From Fimbriimonadaceae bacterium (GTDB taxonomy: Bacteria; Armatimonadota; Fimbriimonadia; Fimbriimonadales; Fimbriimonadaceae): DNA of 64,000 bases. The translations under genes were made by a program, and so were the position numbers. The DNA is taken from positions 62,001-126,000 of the forward strand of contig JAIBBE010000107.1 in the NCBI GenBank assembly GCA_019694835.1, given 5' to 3'. How positions within the stretch are numbered: the first letter of the stretch is position 1; each line of letters begins with the position of its first letter. Below are positions 17,279 to 26,231 of the stretch, piece by piece. Under the pieces are notes generated by a model. It was not told the origin of the DNA and searched no databases. It worked only from the letters and a program-made list of their open reading frames with translations.

Positions 17279-19420
17279 ATGAACAAGACTCTCTTGATTA
17301 GCATGTTCGCCGTGTCGACAATGGCCGGCGGCGTCGTTCTATCCTCTCAGGCAACGGCTGGACCCACCGCGCGTACGGTTCGACTCCAGAGTACGTCTCC
17401 CGGCGTTCAGGACAGTGGCAACATCAATGTTAGCGGCACCGTCAAGGCGGGTCGCTTCGTTGGCGATGGCCGTGGCCTGACCGGAATCACAGCAACGCTC
17501 GATCCGGGCACCTACACCGGGCAGTACACATTCAACAACCCCGCGAATTCATGGTATGGTGATGGTTCCCACCTAACCGGAGTAATCGCTCAGGGTATTG
17601 CTGCAGGCTCATACTCGCAGGCACTAACCTTCCAAAATGCTGCCAACGTCTACTTTGGCGACGGCTCTAACCTCACTGGAATCGTAGCCAGTGGCCTCGG
17701 CGCAGGAACTTACGCCAACGCCTACAGTTTCACCAACCCTGCGAACACGTTCTTCGGTGACGGATCCAACTTGACAGGCATTGTCGCCAGTGATCTCGCA
17801 GCAGGAACGTATTCAAATGCGTACACCTTTAGCAACGCCGGCAACTCCTTCACGGGCAATGGTGCCGGATTATCCAACGTGAGCGCAAGCGGCCTCGATG
17901 CTGGCACTTACGCCAATGCGTACACCTTTAGCAACGTCGGCAACTCCTTCATTGGTGACGGTGCCGGACTCACCAACGTATCGGCCAGTGCACTCGCCAC
18001 CGGAACCTACGCGAACGTCTACACCTTCAACAATGCGGGCAACGCGTTTACCGGTGATGGCGCCGGCCTCACCAATGTAGCGGCAGCCACTTTGCTTGCC
18101 GGTACCTATGGCAACGCATATAGTTTCACCAATGCGGCCAACTCCTATGTTGGTGATGGCTCGGGGCTGACAAACGTTTCGGCTACCGGACTTGCAGCAG
18201 GAACTTACTCCAATGCTTACACGTTCGACAATGCGGCGAATTCGTACTTCGGAAATGGTTCGAATCTCACTGGCGTGACAGCCTCGGGGCTCGCTTCCGG
18301 AACGTATGCGAATATCTACTCGTTCAACAATGCCGCAAACTCCTACGCTGGTGATGGTGCAGGGCTCTTCAATCTGACAGCCAGTGCGTTAGCTGCCGGT
18401 ACGTATGGCAATGTTTATACCTTCAACAATGCCAGTAACTCATTCACCGGTAACGGCGCCGGACTCACCAATGTGAGCGCGAGCGGTCTAGCTGCTGGCA
18501 CCTACGCGAACATTTACGCGTTCACGAATGGCAGCAATAACTTCAACGGTGTCTTCACGGGTGCATTCGCCGGCGATGGTACGCTCGTTACCAATCTCCA
18601 GGCCAGCAACTTGCAGGGCGTCGTCGCGAACGGTAACCTTCCAACCGATCTCGCGCGCTTGAACGCGGCCAACACGGTCAATTCGGCGACTGCGGCGTTC
18701 ATCATCGCGAACACCTCCACGGGGAGTGCGATCAACGCTTCGGCAGCTTCAGGAGATGGCATCGTTACGGGAACCAACGGTTCGGGTAACTATGGGTTGT
18801 TCTCCTCGGTCGGAAGCACCGGGAATGACAGCGTCGCTGGAAGATTCGAGAATACGAACGCGGCATCCAACGCAAGCGTCGTCGAGATCATACAGCCGGG
18901 TCCTGGCAATGCCGCTACAATTGTCGGCAATGTCCTCATCACGGGGGATGTCACGGTCAGTGGCAACATGTCCAAGGGCGGCGGCACCTTCATGATCGAT
19001 CATCCGGTCGATCCCGAGAACAAGATTCTCTATCATTCTTTCGTTGAGTCGCCCGATATGATGAATATCTACAACGGTACCATCACCTGCGACAAGAATG
19101 GTAACGCCACTGTGAAACTGCCAAGCTACTTCGAGGCACTGAACAAGGAGTTTCGATATCAGCTCACCTGTATTGGAGGCTTCTCCACCGTCTACGTAGC
19201 TACTGAGATCAAGGGAAATTCCTTTACGATCGCCGGTGGCAAACCAGGTCTGAAAGTCAGTTGGGAGGTTACCGGAGTCCGAAAGGATCCCTATGCCAAT
19301 CAGAATCGCGTTCAGCCTGAGGTTGACAAGACCGCATCTGAACGTGGTCTCTATGTCCACCCGGAAGCATACGGGCAGCCGTCGGCCAAGCGCATGGGCA
19401 GCCGGCCTTCTACTCGATAA
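17279..19420 (+). CDS. Secreted protein of eleven 33-residue fibre-like repeats
   Basis: 713-residue exported protein. Signal peptide: MNKTLLISMFAVSTMAGGVV, ending near ATA. From about residue 85 to 445 there are eleven tandem repeats of 33 residues; the last is longer. A typical core is AAGTYSNAYTFSNAGNSFTG followed by GAGLSNVSASGL, of the G-D/N-G-x-G-L-T-N type found in tail fibres and bacterial surface fibres. A partial repeat precedes them. The C-terminal domain (about residues 575-690: FMIDHPVDPENKILYHSFVE, SPDMMNIYNG, LTCIGGF, IAGGKPGLKVSWEVTG) is a module I recall at the end of many large secreted bacterial proteins. The start at 17279 has AAGGA 8 bases upstream. Divergent from the pilin operon, it may be displayed or assembled with it. 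Function is not known. Confidence 0.85.
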   Translation: MNKTLLISMFAVSTMAGGVVLSSQATAGPTARTVRLQSTSPGVQDSGNINVSGTVKAGRFVGDGRGLTGITATLDPGTYTGQYTFNNPANSWYGDGSHLTGVIAQGIAAGSYSQALTFQNAANVYFGDGSNLTGIVASGLGAGTYANAYSFTNPANTFFGDGSNLTGIVASDLAAGTYSNAYTFSNAGNSFTGNGAGLSNVSASGLDAGTYANAYTFSNVGNSFIGDGAGLTNVSASALATGTYANVYTFNNAGNAFTGDGAGLTNVAAATLLAGTYGNAYSFTNAANSYVGDGSGLTNVSATGLAAGTYSNAYTFDNAANSYFGNGSNLTGVTASGLASGTYANIYSFNNAANSYAGDGAGLFNLTASALAAGTYGNVYTFNNASNSFTGNGAGLTNVSASGLAAGTYANIYAFTNGSNNFNGVFTGAFAGDGTLVTNLQASNLQGVVANGNLPTDLARLNAANTVNSATAAFIIANTSTGSAINASAASGDGIVTGTNGSGNYGLFSSVGSTGNDSVAGRFENTNAASNASVVEIIQPGPGNAATIVGNVLITGDVTVSGNMSKGGGTFMIDHPVDPENKILYHSFVESPDMMNIYNGTITCDKNGNATVKLPSYFEALNKEFRYQLTCIGGFSTVYVATEIKGNSFTIAGGKPGLKVSWEVTGVRKDPYANQNRVQPEVDKTASERGLYVHPEAYGQPSAKRMGSRPSTR
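17531..18619 (+). repeat. Tandem 99-bp coding repeats
   Basis: About eleven tandem copies of a 99-bp unit encode the 33-residue repeats. DNA copies differ at many third positions and are not identical, so the array is old rather than newly expanded. Boundaries are approximate. Confidence 0.75.
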
Positions 19421-19435
19421 GAGCACCGGAAGTCG

Positions 19436-19467
19436 TGACCCCCTTCTTGCTTGGAGGGGGTCATTTT
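19436..19467 (+). terminator. Hairpin terminator after repeat-protein gene
   Basis: Stem TGACCCCCT/AGGGGGTCA (9 bp) with a 10-base loop, followed by TTTTCTT: a good intrinsic terminator on the plus strand. Its 3' end overlaps the end of the convergent methyltransferase gene (stop at 19461). Confidence 0.85.
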
Positions 19468-21068
19468 CTTGCCGAGAAATGGGCGAACGTTACGGGTAAC
19501 TGCCTAAAGGCACGGTAGTGGTGTCGACCAAACTCTGACAGGCCATCCTCGGATCGATGATCAAACATTGCGGCAAAGAACCCGGTCACGTTCATCACTT
19601 TGCTCAGGGGCTCGAACTTCAGCTCCGTAAATCCGGCACGCACAAGGCCCTTCGCGATCTCTTCAGGAGACGGCGTCCGTTGAGCGTAAAGACGATCGAA
19701 CTCAGCCAGTTCCAAGATCTCAGCCGTCGAGAGCGAATCCGGCTTGCGGACCACGTCCTTGATATACACCTCACCTCCTTTACGTAAGCACCGATAGGCT
19801 TCCCGTAAGACGCTAGCGATATCGACGGCATAGCCCAGGGACTCAAAGAAGACAATCCGATCGACGGACTCATCTGCTATTGGACAGTTGTGGTAATCGG
19901 CCATAAGGATCGTAACCCTCGGGCTGCCCCCTGTTGAGACGACATGTTGCTTTGTCGACTCGGCCTGTTGCGACGAAATCGTGAGCCCAATGACTTCAAC
20001 ACCATCGACTGCCTGCGCCAAAGCAATGGCTGGCCCCCCTGTCCCACACCCCATATCGAGAACGGTTTCACCTGCTTTGACACCGCAGGCTTTCACAAGG
20101 TTCAGCAGAGTCTGGGTCGCATCGGGAGACTTGCCGATCAGCCCTGCCTGATATGTTGCACCGAGGGCGCTGACAATCGTGTCGTTATGCGAATCGTAGT
20201 ACGAGCGCGATCGAGCGACCGACACGGGGGGAATCGCCGTAAATTGGTCAAGAAGTTTCCTGGGAAGTACGTCCGCGAGCGGCCGGTACACCGTCCACGT
20301 TGGCTCCTTTGCAGGGTCACTCAATCGGCACTTTATGTATCTCCTTCCTTCACCTAATGCGGTCGGCTTATTCCACAAGTCTCGACAGACATCCGGAATG
20401 TCACTTTCCACCATGGGCTCGAAATCAACCACCATGGAGCCCGCCGTAGAAGGATCTAAGCTGACGAATACATGCTCGCTTGACGGAAATTGTTCCGCTA
20501 TGGCGAGGTACTGGCGGCAAAGCCCCTCAACTACAAGACCCGAGTTCGCCATTGAACTCAGCGTTGGCTGAAGAAGTTCTCTCCGTATTCGACACGAGAT
20601 CCTCGGAACTGGCCGATCGCCTTGCCACTTCGCAATGAGTGCCCACAAGGATCCTGCGTCGCTTAAGGCGGGGCCGAAACCTGGTTCGATAAGGCTCGTC
20701 TCAACTTGGTAGCCGGATTTCTCTGCCAAGAGTCTCAGACCCAGGCGAAGGGTCGAGATCGGATAGGTGTTCCTTGGATCGATCACAAAGTATTGCGACA
20801 GCGCTCGCTTTACACCCCTAGCAAAGGAGTACTTTGTCCACCTGCGCGGATCGAGTTCAAATCTGGATCGGAATTCACGATCCAATTGGGTAGCAGATAG
20901 TGGAAGCCCTTTAGCAAATTCCCCGAACTCAAAGGGATCGTACTGGAATACGCTTAAGCCCACATTGTCCGGCGACAAAGGGGAATTGCTGATTTCAGCG
21001 TTTGCGATCCAGTTGAGCCGCAAACCCTCTAGCGGAGGAATCAGCCAAGAAGATGCTGTTCCAACCAT
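19461..21068 (-). CDS. Two-domain SAM-dependent methyltransferase
   Basis: 535 residues, last gene of a six-gene operon. The C-terminal half is a class I methyltransferase: ETVLDMGCGTGGPAIALAQ near residue 331 binds SAM, GVEVIGLTISSQQ carries strand 2, FFESLGYAVD and LRKGGEVYIKDV follow. This pattern is like CFA/ubiE and natural-product C/O-methyltransferases. The N-terminal 260 residues are a domain I do not recognise (SVFQYDPFEFGEFAKGLPLS; YFVIDPRNTYPIST). It has no cysteine-rich or membrane segment and could bind the substrate or a partner. No signal peptide, so cytoplasmic. Its start lies inside the HEAT-repeat gene (28-bp overlap), so the two are coupled. Acceptor unknown. Confidence 0.8.
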   Translation of the reverse strand: MVGTASSWLIPPLEGLRLNWIANAEISNSPLSPDNVGLSVFQYDPFEFGEFAKGLPLSATQLDREFRSRFELDPRRWTKYSFARGVKRALSQYFVIDPRNTYPISTLRLGLRLLAEKSGYQVETSLIEPGFGPALSDAGSLWALIAKWQGDRPVPRISCRIRRELLQPTLSSMANSGLVVEGLCRQYLAIAEQFPSSEHVFVSLDPSTAGSMVVDFEPMVESDIPDVCRDLWNKPTALGEGRRYIKCRLSDPAKEPTWTVYRPLADVLPRKLLDQFTAIPPVSVARSRSYYDSHNDTIVSALGATYQAGLIGKSPDATQTLLNLVKACGVKAGETVLDMGCGTGGPAIALAQAVDGVEVIGLTISSQQAESTKQHVVSTGGSPRVTILMADYHNCPIADESVDRIVFFESLGYAVDIASVLREAYRCLRKGGEVYIKDVVRKPDSLSTAEILELAEFDRLYAQRTPSPEEIAKGLVRAGFTELKFEPLSKVMNVTGFFAAMFDHRSEDGLSEFGRHHYRAFRQLPVTFAHFSARK

Positions 21069-22222
21069 TCCTGCTCACCCATTGCGAGTAACAAGTTCGT
21101 ACCCGCTACACGTTGGTCCATCACCTCACTCTGGGCCAATTGCCGGGCTCTCTCTCGCACCGCCGTTCCAAGGGCCGTCAACTCCGTCAGTGCTTGCACC
21201 CGGACGCGATAGTCTTCGTGACCTAGTGCTTCCACGAGGACGTCAACCGCATCGGGCCCCTCAGTCTCTCGCAGTCGGATAAGCAATTCGGCCACGACAA
21301 GGGGGTGCGCTTCCTGGCTTAGCGCCCCTCTAACATCATCAACCCGGGTGCCGACAGAAAGGGCGAGAGTTCTCACCGAACCCGACGTATGAGACAACAA
21401 GGGAACCAACTCATCCGAGAAGAGGCTCTTCGCTGAGCCCAACGATTCAATTCCCCTTAAGCTTTCGAGGACGACACTGTCGTACTCACTTCTAACGGCA
21501 TGACGTAGAAGACCTACTGATTCCAGCGGAAAAGCACGTGCTCCCCAACGAAGGAGCCAGCACTGAGCCTCCTCTCCAAGGGATGACCAGTTATCTGCCA
21601 GCATTCTATAAGTAGACAAGCCTTGGTCCTCGAGAAGCAGCGTAGCGGCGCGTAAGTACGGCCCGTTTAACTCATCGATCCAGAACCTTAGATTAGTCGC
21701 GGAAACTTCAGGTGCTACAGAAACCCCTTTGCTATTACTGACGCTCACCCTAATCGCTGTCTTATCGTCCAGTTCTGACGCATTAATCAGCAAGTCCGCA
21801 CCAATCTGAGCATGCAGCATGGAATCCGTCTGCATTGCTAATGCTCTATAAACGGGCAGTCCGTCGAGAACAGGCTCACGTGATAACCGATCAGCGGCAA
21901 CCCTGACGAGATCGGGTTCACCATAATAGCCGAGTATCCTTCGCATAGCAGGCGGAACTCGCGGGTCGTCAAGCACCGAAAGGGCGGATGCGACGAGGTG
22001 TCGATACACCGGAACTTCCGAGCGGAACAGTTGATCAACCAACTCGTCGATCAAATCCACACCTTGATACGAGCCGAAGGCCACCGCTTTATCGGGAGCT
22101 TGCATGACCGCCGCGAGCACGGCCGCTCGTGTTTGCAGGTTGCTGCTTCTCAGTGCCACCAGCAAGTCTTCGGCAGTCCGGAGCCTCACTTGGTCAATCG
22201 GCACCTCCTGCTGATCCGTCAT
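21041..22222 (-). CDS. HEAT-repeat scaffold protein
   Basis: 393 residues made largely of paired amphipathic helices with HEAT/PBS-lyase character. Examples are LLVALRSSNLQTRAAVLAAV near residue 20, LVASALSVLDDPRVPPAMRR near 75, LIRLRETEGPDAVDVLVEAL near 315 and EDYRVRVQALTELTALGTAV near 340. Such solenoids usually mediate protein-protein contacts. No signal peptide or membrane segment, so cytoplasmic, like the methyltransferase downstream with which it overlaps by 28 bases. It overlaps the upstream beta-rich gene by 4 bases (ATGA). Most likely an adaptor for one of the operon products, which is inference. Confidence 0.75.
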   Translation of the reverse strand: MTDQQEVPIDQVRLRTAEDLLVALRSSNLQTRAAVLAAVMQAPDKAVAFGSYQGVDLIDELVDQLFRSEVPVYRHLVASALSVLDDPRVPPAMRRILGYYGEPDLVRVAADRLSREPVLDGLPVYRALAMQTDSMLHAQIGADLLINASELDDKTAIRVSVSNSKGVSVAPEVSATNLRFWIDELNGPYLRAATLLLEDQGLSTYRMLADNWSSLGEEAQCWLLRWGARAFPLESVGLLRHAVRSEYDSVVLESLRGIESLGSAKSLFSDELVPLLSHTSGSVRTLALSVGTRVDDVRGALSQEAHPLVVAELLIRLRETEGPDAVDVLVEALGHEDYRVRVQALTELTALGTAVRERARQLAQSEVMDQRVAGTNLLLAMGEQEWLEQHLLG

Positions 22223-23343
22223 ACAGCGACGGACTCCGGATCAAGGACGAAGGCAAGCCTCGAAGGCTCCATGGCACCAGCCCCCGTAGCTGAGCTGCTT
22301 AGGTTTTGTCCAATCGTGTTCGATTTCGTATTGTCAAACGGACCGGCGTTTACCTGGATTCCAAAAAGACCCAGGAGGTCAACGTTGATTGACAAGCCAA
22401 TGCTAAACACCTTGAGAGCCCAGGCTTGGGCAAAGAAGCCCCCAGTCAGGATAAATCCAGTAGTGTTCTCGAAGTCGACCGCCATGGTTGTCGGATTGGC
22501 ATCGGCAGCGGAACTTGAAGTCCCGGTAATTGAACCATTGACATTCGTTATGTTCGAGTATGTCGCTGAACCCACTGAGATGGTCTTCATTTGGACCTTT
22601 ACGGGCGTACCGAGACCGATTTGCGGTCCAATCGCGAAGCCTCCCCAGATGGCGCTTAGCGCTTCGTCGAGCGCATAGATCGGCGCTAGAGGAGTCTCCT
22701 CCAGGAAGGGCACGATGTTGATGGGTAACGTAAGGACCGGTGTTGCGTTGGCATATGGCCCCGTACTGAAGTTGTCGTTGCTCGTGGCGAAGAAGCCGTA
22801 GGCCTGTGCCAGATTCGGGATAACATTGGTCACCGTCTTGAATAAGACCCCCTCGTCGTCATCGAGTGCTTTCTTAATGACCTCGATCAGAATAGAAAAG
22901 AGATCGATCGTGGCATTGATATTGAAGTTAACCAGATTGTTCCAGCTTCGCGAAATGTGACTATGCCAGCCATCCCATACCCAGTGGAAGTCCGCATTGG
23001 CAATGTTGAAATTGATTACGAACGTGACATCGATGCCGAAGAGCATGCCCGCATCCATACCATCATTGGTCGCGGACAAGGCCAAGGAACTGCCTCCCGA
23101 AGTGTTTGCTGTGCTACCTTCCAAAAAGACTTTGATGGCATAGCGAGGGCCGCACAATCCAACGAAGACCTCGTACTGGGCATTTGCACTGAGTTTTATG
23201 ACCAGGAGATCGATGCTGACGCTGAAAATGTTCCCGTTCTTCTCGTAGCCGACGTCAATCGACAGTCCTTGGATCATATCGATACCAAAGCAGATGTCCA
23301 GAGGATCAGTTGTTCCGAGTTCCGTCTTTGCAATTGTTGCCAT
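22219..23343 (-). CDS. Beta-rich hypothetical protein, no signal peptide
   Basis: 374 residues; I do not recognise the family. It opens with MATIAKTELGTTDPLDICFG and continues with alternating hydrophobic/polar strands (FSVSIDLLVIKLSANAQYEV; YAIKVFLEGSTAN). It is rich in Asn, Ile, Ser and Gly, with very few basic residues. A tryptophan/histidine cluster (HWVWDGWHSHIS) lies near residue 120. No Sec, Tat or lipobox signal is present, although the neighbours upstream are all exported. It could be a self-assembling cytoplasmic protein or be exported by an unusual route. A good ribosome-binding site (AAAGGA, 8 bases) lies in the 11-bp gap to the Tat lipoprotein gene; the stop overlaps the HEAT gene start (ATGA). 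Confidence 0.7.
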   Translation of the reverse strand: MATIAKTELGTTDPLDICFGIDMIQGLSIDVGYEKNGNIFSVSIDLLVIKLSANAQYEVFVGLCGPRYAIKVFLEGSTANTSGGSSLALSATNDGMDAGMLFGIDVTFVINFNIANADFHWVWDGWHSHISRSWNNLVNFNINATIDLFSILIEVIKKALDDDEGVLFKTVTNVIPNLAQAYGFFATSNDNFSTGPYANATPVLTLPINIVPFLEETPLAPIYALDEALSAIWGGFAIGPQIGLGTPVKVQMKTISVGSATYSNITNVNGSITGTSSSAADANPTTMAVDFENTTGFILTGGFFAQAWALKVFSIGLSINVDLLGLFGIQVNAGPFDNTKSNTIGQNLSSSATGAGAMEPSRLAFVLDPESVAV

Positions 23344-23354
23344 GCTCTTGTCCT

Positions 23355-24800
23355 TTACGAAAGGGGGATTCCCACGATGATCGATTGCGAGCCGTCATTG
23401 AAATCGACGACGAATGCGATGCGACCCTGCGAGTCGCTCTGCGTCGAATGTGTACCCTGGACGATCGTGTAGACCGTCTTGCCCGACACATTTGGTATAG
23501 AATCTCCTGTTTTCAGAATCGTCTTCGACTGTGTCCCATTCGACACCACTAGCTCTGTCCCATTGTCAACGACGAGGACATAGTAGGCAAGCCCGTTATC
23601 GTCCACGATTCCGTTTCCGCAATTCTGAATCGTATTGCCTGAAGGAGATGTTCCACCCGACTGAGCGAGAGTCGTTGTTACGCCGTTGACGGTGTAATTG
23701 AGCTGAGTCGTTGTGGGCGACGTATTCACGCAAACCAAGGAGATGGCACTGTTGATACGGGGGCCCATGTAGGTGTCTCCCACGCCACTGGTGGCTCGGC
23801 CCACGGCTGGCGGAGCCGCGATCAAGTGTGCTCTCGAACGGGCGTTTCCTCCGAGGACACTCGCACGCATTGCGGATCGAGCACCCCGTCCAGCACTTTG
23901 CGCCGTCTGGTCGTTCGAAAACACCTGAACCACGTAATTCTGGTTGTTGTCCAAGGCGAGCAAACCCATGCGCGATATCGGCGTATCCGTATTCGGCAAG
24001 TTGCTGCCGGTGGACTGGAGCAACGTCACTTGTGTCGGGTCGACGTTATTTGCGGCACCAGGGAACAGGAATAGGCCCTGAGCAATCGTGGCTTGGGCTA
24101 CGGGCAAGGAGTTAAAGTTGGGAGGAACACTCACGTTGCTGGTCGAATAGTCAGCAGTCAAGAGTAAGTCGCCGTTATCGTTGATATCGACGTCCGTGTA
24201 ATGACCACCGTAGGTGATTCCGCTTGGTCCCTTTGTAAGATTCGCGACAAAAGGTGCCAATCCAGTTCCCTGGGGATTCATAAGGACAAGCGGAGGGTCA
24301 CCTTGTTGGCTCACAATGTGACAGTCCGTGGAGTTCACTCCCTGGTTGTTGATCGCCGAGTTCCAAATCTTATCGACAATATATCCTGGTCCCTGCTGTC
24401 CAGTTCGTAGTAGAGTAGCACCGTTCGAGACACTAGGAATGCCTGAGCCGGAATAGCCAATACCAATCGTGTAAACGCCTTGTGGCCCGCTGTCGCTCAC
24501 CTCAACGCCATTGAATAACAGCGTACCGTCATTGTTCGTGATGCCGCCAGCCAAGCCGTAGATCGAAGGAAGTACAGAGTCGCCAGGTGTGTACACACCG
24601 TAGAATGCAAAACTGCTCGGTAAGGGCGGAGCCTTACCTGGTCCGCCAACGAACCCTCCGCCGCCCCCAAGGACAGGTGTGCTGCCTCCGCAACCGACTC
24701 CAGCACCCGCCAAGAGTGCTCCTCCCATTGAGCCCGCCGCTAAGCGAAGAAAATCCCGGCGGCTGGCGCCGATATTAGGGTTTGAACTGTGGTCACTCAT
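23355..24800 (-). CDS. Tat-exported putative lipoprotein, beta-propeller-like
   Basis: 481 residues. The N-terminus GASRRDFLRLAAGSMGGALL followed by AGAGVGCGG combines a twin-arginine motif with a lipid-attachment cysteine. A glycine-rich linker (LGGGGGFVGGPGKAPP) follows. The mature part has repeated blade-like units: a strand with an ITNNDGTLLFNG type turn, later DVDINDNGDLLLTAD and GIVDDNGLAYYVLVV. This suggests a propeller of about 40-60-residue blades, as in exported proteins with repeated N-D-x-G motifs. No catalytic motif seen. Tat export implies folding or cofactor loading before secretion. It sits third in the operon, 15 bases after the second lipoprotein gene. Confidence 0.72.
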   Translation of the reverse strand: MSDHSSNPNIGASRRDFLRLAAGSMGGALLAGAGVGCGGSTPVLGGGGGFVGGPGKAPPLPSSFAFYGVYTPGDSVLPSIYGLAGGITNNDGTLLFNGVEVSDSGPQGVYTIGIGYSGSGIPSVSNGATLLRTGQQGPGYIVDKIWNSAINNQGVNSTDCHIVSQQGDPPLVLMNPQGTGLAPFVANLTKGPSGITYGGHYTDVDINDNGDLLLTADYSTSNVSVPPNFNSLPVAQATIAQGLFLFPGAANNVDPTQVTLLQSTGSNLPNTDTPISRMGLLALDNNQNYVVQVFSNDQTAQSAGRGARSAMRASVLGGNARSRAHLIAAPPAVGRATSGVGDTYMGPRINSAISLVCVNTSPTTTQLNYTVNGVTTTLAQSGGTSPSGNTIQNCGNGIVDDNGLAYYVLVVDNGTELVVSNGTQSKTILKTGDSIPNVSGKTVYTIVQGTHSTQSDSQGRIAFVVDFNDGSQSIIVGIPLS

Positions 24801-24815
24801 AGATTAATCTCTCGT

Positions 24816-26231
24816 TCAGTTGCTCGTCGCTCTATTAAAAAGCAAGTTGATGACGGTGGAATCGGGTGTCAAGGTTTGCTGGGTTCGGTCTCGATCGTAG
24901 ATGCCAGGTGATCTTTCGTGCGCGTGCAGCAATTCGAATTGCGCTCCCACCCCATACTGTATCTCAATGCCATTGTCGAAAGGTGTCGATGTTCGCCAGA
25001 CGCTGCCCACATTTACCGGAAACTGAGTCGTACTCGTCGGATTCATAGTCTTCGGGTAGTAATCGAGCACCAGGCCGCCTACATAGGTGAAGCCATCATG
25101 CCAGTTATCGTCGACCACGTTGTAGGGACTCTCTTGGAAGAACTCCCAACCCGTAGCATTCGCTGGATTCGCAAAGAAATTGTCGATATCGACTCCCCAG
25201 CCTGGAATAGACTGAGGGTTCGCGGGCAGACTTAAGCTCCACGGATAGGACGCCTGCCCTCCGTTGTATTGGAGATTGGCACTAATCGTCGCTTGGTAAG
25301 AGCCGGCCGACGAAATAGGAGCCTGCTGCACGAGAAAGAGTTCGTTTCCATTGCCACCTGGGTTAGGCGCCATTTGCACCATCGCATATCGCTGGTAGTA
25401 CCCCTTGGTTCGCTCACTATCGTTTGTTGGCGTACCCGGATCCGTAAGACCCGTCGCATATGCAATCAGATACTGGTATTGGTTTCCGGTTCCGCCGTCA
25501 TTGTAGTAGACATTAAAGCTGAATGTTACATTCGTAGTGACCGTCTGACCAGGCACGACATTCCCGTTGATCGAGGTGAATGCGTCCGTGACCGTTACTA
25601 TATAGCTCTTGATCGACGAAGGGGGATCGGTTCCTCGGGTGAGCTGTTGTGGAGTACGGCCCTGCAACCTCAAATTCGTCATGCCCACGAAATTGCTTAC
25701 GCTGTTTGCATCGGGCTCAAACTCATAGGCAGAATCAGCATGGCTTCCTTCAAGCACGCCGTCTGGTCGTAATCGCGAGAACTTGACCTTGCGCTGTCCC
25801 TTCTGGTGGCCAAGATGCAGGATATCAATTCCACGAGCCGTCGGCGTGACGAGATAGCCGTCGTGATCTCCCTTCAAGTAAGCACCAATCTTTTGAGAAG
25901 CGAGCGTTGCCCCTCGCTTATGATTCTCGTTGACATTCAAGAAGAGAATGGGCACGCCAGCCTTTGTTGCGTCATCTATAGAATCTAGTGCCTCAATCTC
26001 AGCTGCCGAAGCAGTCGTGCCATCAATCACAAAGAGCGATACCTTCGCAAAATTCTGGTTTGGCCGATACATTTGCCGAGCGTAGGTCTTCAGCAATTCC
26101 TGATAGATGGGTCCGGAGGCACTCCGGAAGACCACCATGCGCGCACGCCCATCCGACGTGCCTCCGCACCCGTAGGGTACGAGAAGCACGAGAAAGAGAG
26201 CAATCAAGACAAAGAGTCGGATTACCTTCAT
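24816..26231 (-). CDS. Lipoprotein, paralogue of the upstream gene (copy 2)
   Basis: 471 residues with a lipoprotein signal: MKVIRLFVLIALFLVLLVPY, then GCGG. The first 120 mature residues align with the upstream gene: VVFRSASGPIYQELLKTYAR, LFVIDGTTASAAEIEAL and IPILFLNVNENHKRG. The later half is beta-rich: TTNVTFSFNVYYNDGG near 235 and NVGSVWRT near 400. No family is recognised with confidence. The strand pattern loosely recalls cytolysin/leukocidin-like pore-forming proteins, but that is a weak memory-based comparison. Gene start overlaps the previous stop by 4 bases (ATGA), so the two paralogues are made in coupled fashion, probably as partners. Confidence 0.72.
   Translation of the reverse strand: MKVIRLFVLIALFLVLLVPYGCGGTSDGRARMVVFRSASGPIYQELLKTYARQMYRPNQNFAKVSLFVIDGTTASAAEIEALDSIDDATKAGVPILFLNVNENHKRGATLASQKIGAYLKGDHDGYLVTPTARGIDILHLGHQKGQRKVKFSRLRPDGVLEGSHADSAYEFEPDANSVSNFVGMTNLRLQGRTPQQLTRGTDPPSSIKSYIVTVTDAFTSINGNVVPGQTVTTNVTFSFNVYYNDGGTGNQYQYLIAYATGLTDPGTPTNDSERTKGYYQRYAMVQMAPNPGGNGNELFLVQQAPISSAGSYQATISANLQYNGGQASYPWSLSLPANPQSIPGWGVDIDNFFANPANATGWEFFQESPYNVVDDNWHDGFTYVGGLVLDYYPKTMNPTSTTQFPVNVGSVWRTSTPFDNGIEIQYGVGAQFELLHAHERSPGIYDRDRTQQTLTPDSTVINLLFNRATSN

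Noticed and set aside
17531..18619. Regularly spaced repeats as a possible CRISPR array
   Set aside because: The 99-bp units are coding, contiguous and divergent, with no spacers.
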